DNA from: Halobacteria archaeon AArc-dxtr1
GTDB lineage: Archaea > Halobacteriota > Halobacteria > Halobacteriales > Natrialbaceae
DNA length: 64,000 nt
Assembly: GCA_025517425.1 (NCBI GenBank)
Contig: JAOPJY010000001.1
Coordinates: 496,001 to 560,000, forward strand
Direction: 5' to 3'
The notes under the pieces: generated by a model
What the model saw: only the letters and a program-made list of their open reading frames with translations
Told to the model about the DNA's origin: nothing
Databases searched by the model: none
Made by a program: the position numbers and the translations under genes
In this document: positions 42,619-50,273 of the stretch, one piece after another
Numbering within the stretch: the first letter of the stretch is position 1
How the letters are laid out: the number at the start of each line of letters is the position of its first letter

Positions 42619-45044
42619 GCGACGATCGCGAGATCGTCGTCGGGGAGGCGGCCGACGGCGACGACGTGACCCTTCCGGTCGTCGAACTGCTCACCGGGCG
42701 GGGGTTCGTCACGGGCAAGTCGGGGTCGGGAAAGTCAAACACTGCCTCGGTACTCGCCGAAGAACTGCTGGAGGCGGGCTTTCCCCTCCTGATCGTCGAC
42801 ACCGACGGCGAGTACTACGGCCTGAAAGAGGAGTACGAGATGCTCCACGCGGGCGCAGACGAGGAGTGTGACATCCAGATCGGCCCGGAGCACGCAGAAC
42901 AGATGGCGACGCTCGCCCTCGAGGAGAACGTCCCGATCATCCTCGACGTCTCCGGCTATCTCGACGAGGACGTCGCCGACGAGTTGCTCCGGAAGACGGC
43001 CCGACAGCTGTTCGTCAAGGAGAAGAAGCTAAAGAAGCCGTTCTTACTGGTCGTCGAGGAGGTCCACGAGTACATTCCCGAGGGCGGCGGCGTCGGTGAG
43101 ACGGGCAAGCTACTGATCAAGATCGGCAAGCGCGGGCGCAAGCACGGATTGGGCATTCTAGGCATCAGCCAGCGCCCTGCAGACGTCAAGAAAGACTTCA
43201 TCACGCAGGCGAACTGGCTGGTTTGGCACCGGCTCACCTGGGATAACGACACGAAGGTGGTCGGCCGGATCATCGACACCGAGTACACCGAACGCGTCTC
43301 CGAGCTCGACGACGGTCAGGCGTTCGTCCAGACCGACTGGACCGAGACCGACGTCCGGAAGGTTCAGTTCCGACGCAAGCGCACCTTCGACGCGGGTGCA
43401 ACGCCCGGCTTGGACGACTTCGAGCGCCCCGAGCTCAAATCCGTCTCCGATGCCCTTGTCGGCGAACTGCAGGAAATCTCGGAACGAAAGCAATCCGAAC
43501 AGAGCCGAATCGAGGAGCTCGAATCGGAACTCGAGAAACGCGAGCAGCGCATCGCGACCCTAGAGGACAAACTCGCCGCCGCCCGGGACGTCTCGAACGC
43601 CGCCGAACAGATGGCCCAGGCGCTGCGCCAGCCCGACACGGTCCAGACCCAGCTTCCCGACGTCGACGAGGAACTTCGCCGACTCCACGACGAGGTCGTC
43701 GAACTCGAACGCGAGCGCGACGAGCTCCGCGAGGAGCTGGCCGCGCGTGACGAAGAGATCGAGTCTTTAGAGGAGTCCTTGGAGGAACGAACCAAGATCT
43801 TCGAAGAGGAAAACGCCTCCCTGCGCGTGCACGTCGCCGAGCGCGCCGACATCGAGCGCGAACTCGAAGCGCAGATCGCGGAGCTCGAGGGCAAAATCGA
43901 GACGCTCACCGAAGAAAGCGAGTGGATGGCACAAGCAAGCGCTCACCTCTCCGAGCGACTCGGCCGTCGGCGAGAACGGATCGCAGAACTCGAGTCGGCC
44001 CTCGAGACACAACGCGAGGAGTTCGACGAGGAGCGACGCGAACTCGAGGAGCGAATCGACGCGCTCGAAACGGAGATCGTCACCGATGAGAGCGACGAGC
44101 GCCGCGACGGCGAACCCGACGACAACTCCGAGGACGACTCGATCATCGTCAGCGGTGGCGACGAGGTGGCGTTTGGCTACTCACAGATCGACACCGACGC
44201 CGACGACGATATTCTCGTTCCGACCGACGACGTCGGCAGCGAGGCGGACCGGTCCAGCGGCGGATCGGAGTCCGGGCCGGCATCCGGTCCGACGGTGAGC
44301 ACGGAGCATGCCGACGCCGCCGCCGACCGAGACCAAGACGACGAGTCCGGTGGTGACGGGACCGCTGACCGTCCCGCCGAAATCGCGGCTGCGGACGACG
44401 AGAGTGTCGAGAAGGCGGTTGTGGACGACGGGAGGGCTGTGAAGTCGGCTTCGGATGACGAGAGTGTCGAGAAAGCGACCGTGGACGACGGGAGGGCCGA
44501 AAAAGTGGCTACAGATGAGGAACCTTCCGACGGAGCAATCGGCCCGGGCTCAGTAGACGGTTCGGTGTCGACTGGCGGCTCCGAATCGATCGTCAACTCC
44601 GGGAGACCCACTGGTGCTACCGCCTGGGCGGACGCGATCCTCTCGGACGCAACGGACCGTGGTGAGTTCGAGGACAACGGGGCTGTCGACTCCGAGGCCG
44701 CACCTGATGGGACCCAAGACGGCGAGGACGACTCTGAGGAGACGCCAGTCTCTGACCCGCCTTCCGGCAGCCCGACGCCCTCGGCGCTGGACGACCGGAT
44801 AACCGTTGCGGCCGATGGCTCTCGCTGTGATGTCGACACCGCCTACCAGATCGTCGAAACGCTGCACGAAGATGGCGGGGCATCGGCGGAAGCGCTCGCC
44901 GGCGACGTCAGCCGCTCACCGATCGCGGTCCAGAGTCTGCTTTCGGAGCTTCGGGTGCGCGGCGTCCTCGACCGGACGGCGTCTGGAACGTACAGCTTAG
45001 AAGCCGACGTCCGGGCGTCACTCTCCTCACTACAGGACGACTAA
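42615..45044 (+). CDS. HerA-like ATPase with long coiled coil and C-terminal winged helix
   Basis: Protein of 809 residues. N-terminal HerA/DUF87 ATPase (about 1-270) with Walker A GKSGSGKS (34-41), Walker B LLVVEEVHEYIPEG, and GILGISQRPADV as motif III. Coiled coil of about 285-500, rich in Glu/Arg heptads. A very acidic disordered linker (about 500-735) contains a 60-bp tandem duplication (DDESVEKA units). The C-terminal winged helix (about 745-805) is DTAYQIVETLHEDGGASAEALAGDVSRS, then VQSLLSELRVRGVLDR. HerA usually works with NurA in end resection, but no NurA is nearby and this fusion is unlike classical HerA. The stop overlaps that of the convergent gene. Confidence 0.85.
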   Translation: MSDDREIVVGEAADGDDVTLPVVELLTGRGFVTGKSGSGKSNTASVLAEELLEAGFPLLIVDTDGEYYGLKEEYEMLHAGADEECDIQIGPEHAEQMATLALEENVPIILDVSGYLDEDVADELLRKTARQLFVKEKKLKKPFLLVVEEVHEYIPEGGGVGETGKLLIKIGKRGRKHGLGILGISQRPADVKKDFITQANWLVWHRLTWDNDTKVVGRIIDTEYTERVSELDDGQAFVQTDWTETDVRKVQFRRKRTFDAGATPGLDDFERPELKSVSDALVGELQEISERKQSEQSRIEELESELEKREQRIATLEDKLAAARDVSNAAEQMAQALRQPDTVQTQLPDVDEELRRLHDEVVELERERDELREELAARDEEIESLEESLEERTKIFEEENASLRVHVAERADIERELEAQIAELEGKIETLTEESEWMAQASAHLSERLGRRRERIAELESALETQREEFDEERRELEERIDALETEIVTDESDERRDGEPDDNSEDDSIIVSGGDEVAFGYSQIDTDADDDILVPTDDVGSEADRSSGGSESGPASGPTVSTEHADAAADRDQDDESGGDGTADRPAEIAAADDESVEKAVVDDGRAVKSASDDESVEKATVDDGRAEKVATDEEPSDGAIGPGSVDGSVSTGGSESIVNSGRPTGATAWADAILSDATDRGEFEDNGAVDSEAAPDGTQDGEDDSEETPVSDPPSGSPTPSALDDRITVAADGSRCDVDTAYQIVETLHEDGGASAEALAGDVSRSPIAVQSLLSELRVRGVLDRTASGTYSLEADVRASLSSLQDD
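44401..44520 (+). repeat. 60-bp tandem duplication inside the HerA-like gene
   Basis: Units 44401-44460 and 44461-44520 are largely identical (AGAGTGTCGAGAA and GTGGACGACGGGAGGGC recur exactly 60 bases apart). In frame, in the acidic linker. Confidence 0.85.
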
Positions 45045-46213
45045 CCGCAGAGACGATCGCAGACGGCCTCGATTTCGTCAGGATCGACGTGTTGGTGGAC
45101 AGGAAGCACCACGACCTCCTCGGAGAGTGAATTGGCGACCTCGTACGTCGGATTTCCGTCAACGCGGTTTGAGAGACGTGGCCAGGTGTGTGCGCCGTCG
45201 ACGCCACGTCGCTCGAGTTCGGCGAGTAACGTGGTCACGTCGCGTGCGTAGATCGGAAACACCTGTGGACAGATCCCATCAGGAAGCGACTCGACGACCG
45301 GTTCGACATCGTCTCTCGACGCGGCGAGGCGCTGCCAGCTCTGGAAGTTCCGTCGCCGTCGGTCGCGAATCGAGCGACGATCGGCATCGGCGAGCACCCG
45401 GCGAGTGAGTACCGACATCTGTCGCTTTCCCCCCTCGTACCGGCTGGTGGGCGACGCTGGAACCTCGCCGAGGCCGCTGTCTGCGACGAGCGCGTCGACT
45501 GATCGGCGAACCGACGGGTTGCGCTCGAGGGTGTCCTGGACGACGGATTTGAGGAGGAACCGATAATCGTGAAGTCCGAGGCGGTCGCTGACGCCAGCAA
45601 CCGTCGACGGAGTGAACTGAGCTGCAATCTCGGGGTCGTTTATGTACAGCAGTGCTCCGTTTGGAACCGGCAAGAGCTTCCAGAGACTGGTGATCCCGAG
45701 ATGGCCGTGGGTACCGAGTAGCTGTCCCTCGTGGACACTGATCGGAGCGTGGGCGTTGTCGTCGACGTGGTAGCAGTCGGCGTCGCTGGCGATTTCGGCA
45801 ATCGCGTCCAGTTCGGGTTGTGGGAAGCCAAAGTAGTTCACTGAGAGGATGGCACCCGTCTGATCGTCGATCCGGCTCTCTACGTCTGCGAGGTTTGCCC
45901 CGAAATCGCGGCGGACGGCGTAGTATCGCGGTTCGAGCCCGAGTTCGCGGATCGGCTCGGCAACGGCGTCGGGGATGTACGACGGCAACAACACGTTCTC
46001 GCCACGAGTGGTGACGGTATCGAGCCCATCGCGAAGCGCCACCTTTCCCGAGCCGTAGTAGGTCTTCTCCTCGACGTGGTGGTCGAAAAACGACTCGAAA
46101 CCGGTCGGTTCCGACGCGGCGAGCGACCAGACCGAAAGTGGTGGCGTGTTGGTGATCATCGGAGGTGACGACGAGGCGGGTACGACGATCCGTTCGTCGT
46201 GATCGGACGCCAT
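45041..46213 (-). CDS. DegT/DnrJ/EryC1-like PLP protein
   Basis: About 390 residues with the fold of sugar aminotransferases but a divergent sequence. GSGKVALRDGL marks the phosphate site, AILSVNYFG and YHVDDNAHAP give the PLP-ring Asp (His replaces the usual Gln), and ITSLWKLLPVPNGALL holds the expected Lys but lacks the usual GGxG after it. It may be a true transaminase or a non-amino-transferring relative. Start at ATG 46213. The next rightward genes are glycan-type, so a surface-sugar role fits. A weaker motif-like CTAACAACGG lies about 22 nt upstream. Confidence 0.75.
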   Translation of the reverse strand: MASDHDERIVVPASSSPPMITNTPPLSVWSLAASEPTGFESFFDHHVEEKTYYGSGKVALRDGLDTVTTRGENVLLPSYIPDAVAEPIRELGLEPRYYAVRRDFGANLADVESRIDDQTGAILSVNYFGFPQPELDAIAEIASDADCYHVDDNAHAPISVHEGQLLGTHGHLGITSLWKLLPVPNGALLYINDPEIAAQFTPSTVAGVSDRLGLHDYRFLLKSVVQDTLERNPSVRRSVDALVADSGLGEVPASPTSRYEGGKRQMSVLTRRVLADADRRSIRDRRRRNFQSWQRLAASRDDVEPVVESLPDGICPQVFPIYARDVTTLLAELERRGVDGAHTWPRLSNRVDGNPTYEVANSLSEEVVVLPVHQHVDPDEIEAVCDRLCG

Positions 46214-46379
46214 CGCCACGGATCGTCGATTCGAACCGTTGTTAGGTGGATGGTCCCTTAGTGATGTAGTCGGTACGATCGGTCGAGACTGATAAGGTCG
46301 TGCCTACCGGCTTGACGCCGACCCTGCGATTACGTCGCCTGGCCGAGAAGCCACCCCCTATCGTTGCGAAAGCGGTCGC

Positions 46380-46387
46380 ATAACAAA
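46380..46387 (+). promoter_or_regulatory. ATAACAAA motif upstream of the second phosphodiesterase gene
   Basis: Exact octamer, context CATAACAAAGCC, identical over 12 bases to the copy at 7679. The centre is about 29 nt before the ATG at 46413. Confidence 0.55.
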
Positions 46388-46412
46388 GCCTCGAACGGGC
46401 ATGTCACCGCCC

Positions 46413-48029
46413 ATGGACAGGACCTCCGATTGTCATCTCCTCCTTGTGGGTATCGATGCGGGGTGTCTCCCGGTTCTCGAGCCGCTGTTCGAGTCCGGCG
46501 AGATTCCGACGCTGCAGCGGCTCGTCGAGGACGGGGCAAGTGGCCCCCTCGAATCCCAGATCCCTCCCTGGACGGCCAGCGCGTGGCCATCGATGTACAC
46601 CGGGAAAAATCCCGGCAAGCACGGCGTGTTCGACTTTCTCTCGTTCGACGGCTACGAGTCGGACGTGGTTAACGCGACTCACGTTCGAGAACGTCCAGTC
46701 TGGGAGTTACTCTCCGAGTACGGAATTACGAGTGTCGTGGTAAACGTCCCCGTAACGCACCCTGCACAGTCGTTCGACGGTGCCCTGATTCCCGGGATGA
46801 CGGCTCCAGAAGACCCCGACTGCCACCCCGATGGACTGCTCGACGACGTTCGCGACGCCTGTGGGGAGTACCGCGTCTACCCGCAGTCCGGACCCGAACC
46901 CGAAGCCTCCATCGAGGGCTACGAGCGCACGATCGAACTTCGGGGGTCGGCGTTCCGGTACCTCTGTGATCGCTTTGATCCCGGCTTCGCGTTCGTCCAG
47001 TTCCAGCAGACGGACTCGGTCTTTCACGAGCGTCCGGGCGACAAGGAAGCGATCGAGGCGGTCTACCGAGAAGTCGATCGCCAACTCGAGGAAACGCTCG
47101 AGACCGTCGACCCCGAGAACGTGATGCTGGTCAGCGACCACGGGATCGGCCCGGTCTCCGGCCACGAGTTCCGGGTCAACGAGTTCTTCCGCGAACGCGG
47201 CTACGTAACCGGGCGCAGCGACGGAAACGGCATGCCAGACTGGTCTCAGGCCTGGCGCAACGATCTTCTCGAAGGTGAGGAGGCAAGCGACCAAGAGACA
47301 GGGACACTCGAGCACGCGATGAACGTCGCCGCTCGCTTCGGAATCACGACCCAGCGCGTCGCGACCGTCTTAGATCGCGTCGGGCTCAAGGAACCGATCG
47401 GACGGCGCGTTCCGGACAGCATGGTCCGGGCTGCAAGCGAACAGGTCGACTTCCCCGAGTCATCGGTGTACGTCCGCTCGAAGAGCGAACTCGGCGTCCG
47501 GATCAACCTCGAGGGACGAGAGCCGAACGGACAGGTGCCAGCCGACGAGTACGAGTCGTTCCGCGAAACCGTCATCGAGGAGCTCCGATCCGTCGAGACA
47601 CCTGACGGCGAGCCCATGTTCGAGGCCGTCGAGCCCCGCGAGACGTACTTCGATGGTCCACACCTCGACAACGGCCCCGACATCCTCACCGTGCCGCGGG
47701 CGTTCGATAACGCGATCGTCGCCGATCTCGACGACGCCACGTTCGCCGAGCCGATGGAGCCCTGGAACCACAAGCGAACCGGGATCGTCGCCGCGAGCGG
47801 TCCCGCGGTAGACGAGGCCGCCCCGCTCCAGGAGGCGACGATCTTCGATATCGCTCCGACGATCTGCTCACTGTTCGACGTCCCCATCGACGCCGAGATG
47901 GACGGCGACGTCCTCCCCGTAGCCGACGCCGGCGAGCGGATGCAGTACCCCGCCTACGCACCGGAGCCGGTGACTGCGACGGACTCGCGTACCGTCGAAG
48001 ACCGACTCTCTGATCTCGGGTACCTCTAA
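46413..48029 (+). CDS. Alkaline-phosphatase-superfamily phosphodiesterase (second copy)
   Basis: About 538 residues, paralogous to the protein at 22484. LLLVGIDAGCLPVL gives the first metal Asp, QIPPWTASAWPSMYTGKNPGKHGVFDF the nucleophile region, FQQTDSVFH a metal Asp and His, and MLVSDHGIGPVSGHEFRVNEFF the Asp-His pair; the protein ends VEDRLSDLGYL. No signal peptide is seen. ATG 46413 is preferred over 46401 because the motif upstream lies at leaderless spacing from it. The FemAB-like gene follows after two bases, so the two are co-transcribed. The substrate is unknown. Confidence 0.85.
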   Translation: MDRTSDCHLLLVGIDAGCLPVLEPLFESGEIPTLQRLVEDGASGPLESQIPPWTASAWPSMYTGKNPGKHGVFDFLSFDGYESDVVNATHVRERPVWELLSEYGITSVVVNVPVTHPAQSFDGALIPGMTAPEDPDCHPDGLLDDVRDACGEYRVYPQSGPEPEASIEGYERTIELRGSAFRYLCDRFDPGFAFVQFQQTDSVFHERPGDKEAIEAVYREVDRQLEETLETVDPENVMLVSDHGIGPVSGHEFRVNEFFRERGYVTGRSDGNGMPDWSQAWRNDLLEGEEASDQETGTLEHAMNVAARFGITTQRVATVLDRVGLKEPIGRRVPDSMVRAASEQVDFPESSVYVRSKSELGVRINLEGREPNGQVPADEYESFRETVIEELRSVETPDGEPMFEAVEPRETYFDGPHLDNGPDILTVPRAFDNAIVADLDDATFAEPMEPWNHKRTGIVAASGPAVDEAAPLQEATIFDIAPTICSLFDVPIDAEMDGDVLPVADAGERMQYPAYAPEPVTATDSRTVEDRLSDLGYL

Positions 48030-48031
48030 CG

Positions 48032-49042
48032 ATGAGCATCGAAATCGAGACGCTGGATCCGATCGCCGACGCCGACAGGTGGAACCGGTACGTCGAGCGC
48101 TCGCCCGCGACGAACCCGTTCTTTCGCGCCGAGGCGCTCTCGCTGCAGGCGGAGGACTCGGGGACGACCCCACACCTTCTCGCCGGCTTCAAAGGCCAGG
48201 AGGTCGTGGGGCTGTTCCCGCTGTTCGAGTACTCACGTGGGCCGGTTACCGGCGTCTTCTCGCCGGCGCCGTTCTCGTGGTCGTGTTATCTCGGGCCCGC
48301 AATGGCGAACATCGAGAAGCTGAAGCAGCGAAAAGCCGACCGGCGGACCAAGCGCTTTCTGGAGGGCTGTCACGAGTGGATCGAGACGGAGCTCTCGCCG
48401 ATCTACAGCAAGTTCGTCGCCGCCGAGTTCACCGACGTCAGACCGTTTCGCTGGAACGGGTACAACATCGATCCGGGCTACACGTACATCGTCGACTTAG
48501 CGCCCGACGCCGACGACGTCCTAGACCGATTCAGCGGCGACGCCCGGAACAACATCCGGAACGCACCCGAAGACCGCTACGTCGTCGAGGAGGGAACGCT
48601 CGCCGACGTCGACCGGATTGTCGATCAGGTCAGAGCGCGCTATGAAAGCCAGGGGCGTTCCTACCAGATGAGCAATTACTTCGCCCGATCGATGTACGAG
48701 ACCCTTCCCGAGGGGGCGCTCCGGCCGTACGTCTGCCGGATCGACGGCGAGTTCGCCGGTGGCATCCTCGTCGTCGAGTCCGAGACGACCCGCTACCGGT
48801 GGCAAGGCGGCGTCAAACCCGACGCAGACGTCGACGTTCCGGTCAACGACGTGTTAGACTGGCAGGTGATGGCCGACGGTATCGAGGACGGGATCGAACG
48901 CTACGACCTGGTCGGCGCCGGCGTCCCGAACATCAACCGCTACAAGGCCAAGTTCAACCCGCATCTCGAACATAACTACACGATCACCTCGGGGGAGTTC
49001 GGGCTGAACCTGATGATCGACCGGTACCGCAAGATGCGGTAG
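48032..49042 (+). CDS. FemAB/GNAT-like acyltransferase
   Basis: Protein of 336 residues with two GNAT-like halves. FKGQEVVGLFPLFEY and SWSCYLGPAM fall in the first; DARNNIRNAPEDRYVVEEG, YVCRIDGEFAGGILVV, VNDVLDWQVMADGI and VGAGVPNINRYKAKFNP are features of the FemAB-like exopolysaccharide group. Bacterial relatives transfer amino acids or acyl groups onto envelope polymers. Translationally close to the phosphodiesterase gene (2-base gap), so it probably acts in the same glycan modification step. Confidence 0.8.
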   Translation: MSIEIETLDPIADADRWNRYVERSPATNPFFRAEALSLQAEDSGTTPHLLAGFKGQEVVGLFPLFEYSRGPVTGVFSPAPFSWSCYLGPAMANIEKLKQRKADRRTKRFLEGCHEWIETELSPIYSKFVAAEFTDVRPFRWNGYNIDPGYTYIVDLAPDADDVLDRFSGDARNNIRNAPEDRYVVEEGTLADVDRIVDQVRARYESQGRSYQMSNYFARSMYETLPEGALRPYVCRIDGEFAGGILVVESETTRYRWQGGVKPDADVDVPVNDVLDWQVMADGIEDGIERYDLVGAGVPNINRYKAKFNPHLEHNYTITSGEFGLNLMIDRYRKMR

Positions 49043-49122
49043 CGAGGGTGCGGTTTCGTAACAATAATTGCCGAGAGGAGTGTTCTCACCCACCTCGCTG
49101 TGGTGCGTACGCAGTAGACGAT

Positions 49123-49479
49123 CTACCACGAGCCGCGCAACCCGAGACTATACTCGAGCGCGGTATCGACCTTCTCCATCCGATCATCGGAGATGGATCC
49201 AATGACGGTTTCGATCCGGTGTTCGATCGACACGGTTCGGAGTTGGCTGCACATCGCGACGGAGTCCTCGTGAAGATGACTCTCGTTGGCCGGAACGAGT
49301 ACTTCGAACGGGTACAATTCGTCGTCGAACGACGTCGTAAACGGGACGACGATCGTCGTGGGTGCGTGTTCGTTCCCGACGTTGTTTTGGACGACGAGAC
49401 ACGGTCGGGTCCCTCGCTGCTCCGATCCCTTCGTTGGGTCGAGTTCGACGATCACGATGTCTCCCCGACGTACCGTCAT
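49123..49479 (-). CDS. MazF/PemK-type toxin
   Basis: Endoribonuclease-type toxin of 118 residues. It opens VRRGDIVIVELDPTKGSEQRGTRPCLVVQNN, the conserved MazF core with Arg and Ser/Thr sites, then TTIVVPFTTS and SVAMCSQLRTVS. The ATG (49477-49479) directly follows the antitoxin stop (49480-49482), so the two are coupled. MazF enzymes cut mRNA at short sequences; the cut site here is unknown. Confidence 0.88.
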   Translation of the reverse strand: MTVRRGDIVIVELDPTKGSEQRGTRPCLVVQNNVGNEHAPTTIVVPFTTSFDDELYPFEVLVPANESHLHEDSVAMCSQLRTVSIEHRIETVIGSISDDRMEKVDTALEYSLGLRGSW

Positions 49480-49749
49480 CTAGTCCCACTCCGGGGCGTC
49501 GCCGAGAGACTCGTCGGCCTCCCGTGAAACGCCGTCCATCTCCTCAGAGAGGGCCCGAAGCTGATCGGCCCGCGCGCGGTACCCGTCCGCGAGATCGTCT
49601 CGCGTGATCGGTTTCTCGATGACGATCTTCCCCGATTCTTCGCGGATTTCCACCTCGTCGCCGCCGCCGATGTCGAACGCTTCGCGCAGTTCCTTTGGGA
49701 GCGTGACCTGTCCGCGATCGCCGACACGTCGTTTCGTTACGTCGACCAT
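49480..49749 (-). CDS. AbrB/MazE-type antitoxin
   Basis: DNA-binding antitoxin of 89 residues. A swapped-hairpin AbrB domain covers residues 1-45 (RRVGDRGQVTLPKELREAFDIGGGDEVEIREESGKIVIE), then an acidic tail (about 50-89) that would bind and inhibit the toxin. ATG 49749 is about 27 nt after a TATA-like CTTTTAAG. Two 11-bp direct repeats lie between promoter and start, a likely site for self-repression. Confidence 0.88.
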   Translation of the reverse strand: MVDVTKRRVGDRGQVTLPKELREAFDIGGGDEVEIREESGKIVIEKPITRDDLADGYRARADQLRALSEEMDGVSREADESLGDAPEWD

Positions 49750-49750
49750 A

Positions 49751-49772
49751 CATATTCATACCATATTCATAC
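49751..49772. promoter_or_regulatory. Operator-like direct repeats of the toxin-antitoxin pair
   Basis: CATATTCATAC occurs twice head to tail (49751-49761 and 49762-49772), between the TATA-like element (about 49772-49780) and the antitoxin ATG. An 11-bp period places both on one face of the helix. Confidence 0.6.
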
Positions 49773-49817
49773 TTAAAAGCGTATTGGGCGAGCGGGTCCT
49801 CGTCCGGCTCAGCCCCC

Positions 49818-50069
49818 TCACTCCTCGAGCCGGTACACCGACTGGCGTGCATCTCCCATGTGGACCCGGCTCGTCACCAGATCGACGTCCGCTAACTTTC
49901 CCAGGGCGTACCGGACGGTCCGCGGGCAGAGTCGAGACGCGGCGACGAGTTCCGCTTGAGTCATCTCGCCTTCCTGCTCTAAAACCTTGTAGACCAGCTT
50001 TGGGCTGGGGGAGAGATCGTACACGCGATCCGCCACGGCGTCAGTTGGTTGGGCCATCTCTGAGCTCAT
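49818..50069 (-). CDS. Small winged-helix regulator
   Basis: MarR/IclR-like DNA-binding protein of 83 residues: LSPSPKLVYKVLEQEGEMTQAELVAASRLCPRTVRYALGKLADVDLV forms the helices, then the wing SRVHMGDARQSVYRLEE. It is a known type of small haloarchaeal HTH protein. ATG 50057 is an alternative start. Near the toxin-antitoxin pair but separately promoted. Confidence 0.72.
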   Translation of the reverse strand: MSSEMAQPTDAVADRVYDLSPSPKLVYKVLEQEGEMTQAELVAASRLCPRTVRYALGKLADVDLVTSRVHMGDARQSVYRLEE

Positions 50070-50273
50070 GGGTGGGTCTGTCGGCGCTCCACACGTCGGA
50101 GCCGCCGATTGCTACTGAATTCCATCCAGAGCCGGCGGTAAGTACGGCCGTGTTCGTTCTCACGTACAGGTTGCGCCTACGGTCTACCCACGCAGGGAGT
50201 ACGGCTCACGGCCCTCCGTGTTGCTGGTCAGTAATCCGAACATAGTTACCCCCGTCGGCCGAGAGGATCGGAT

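Noticed and set aside
49055-49068. GTAACAATAATT as a further glycan motif copy
   Set aside because: Differs from the octamer and lies after the FemAB-like gene with no rightward gene start following; treated as chance.
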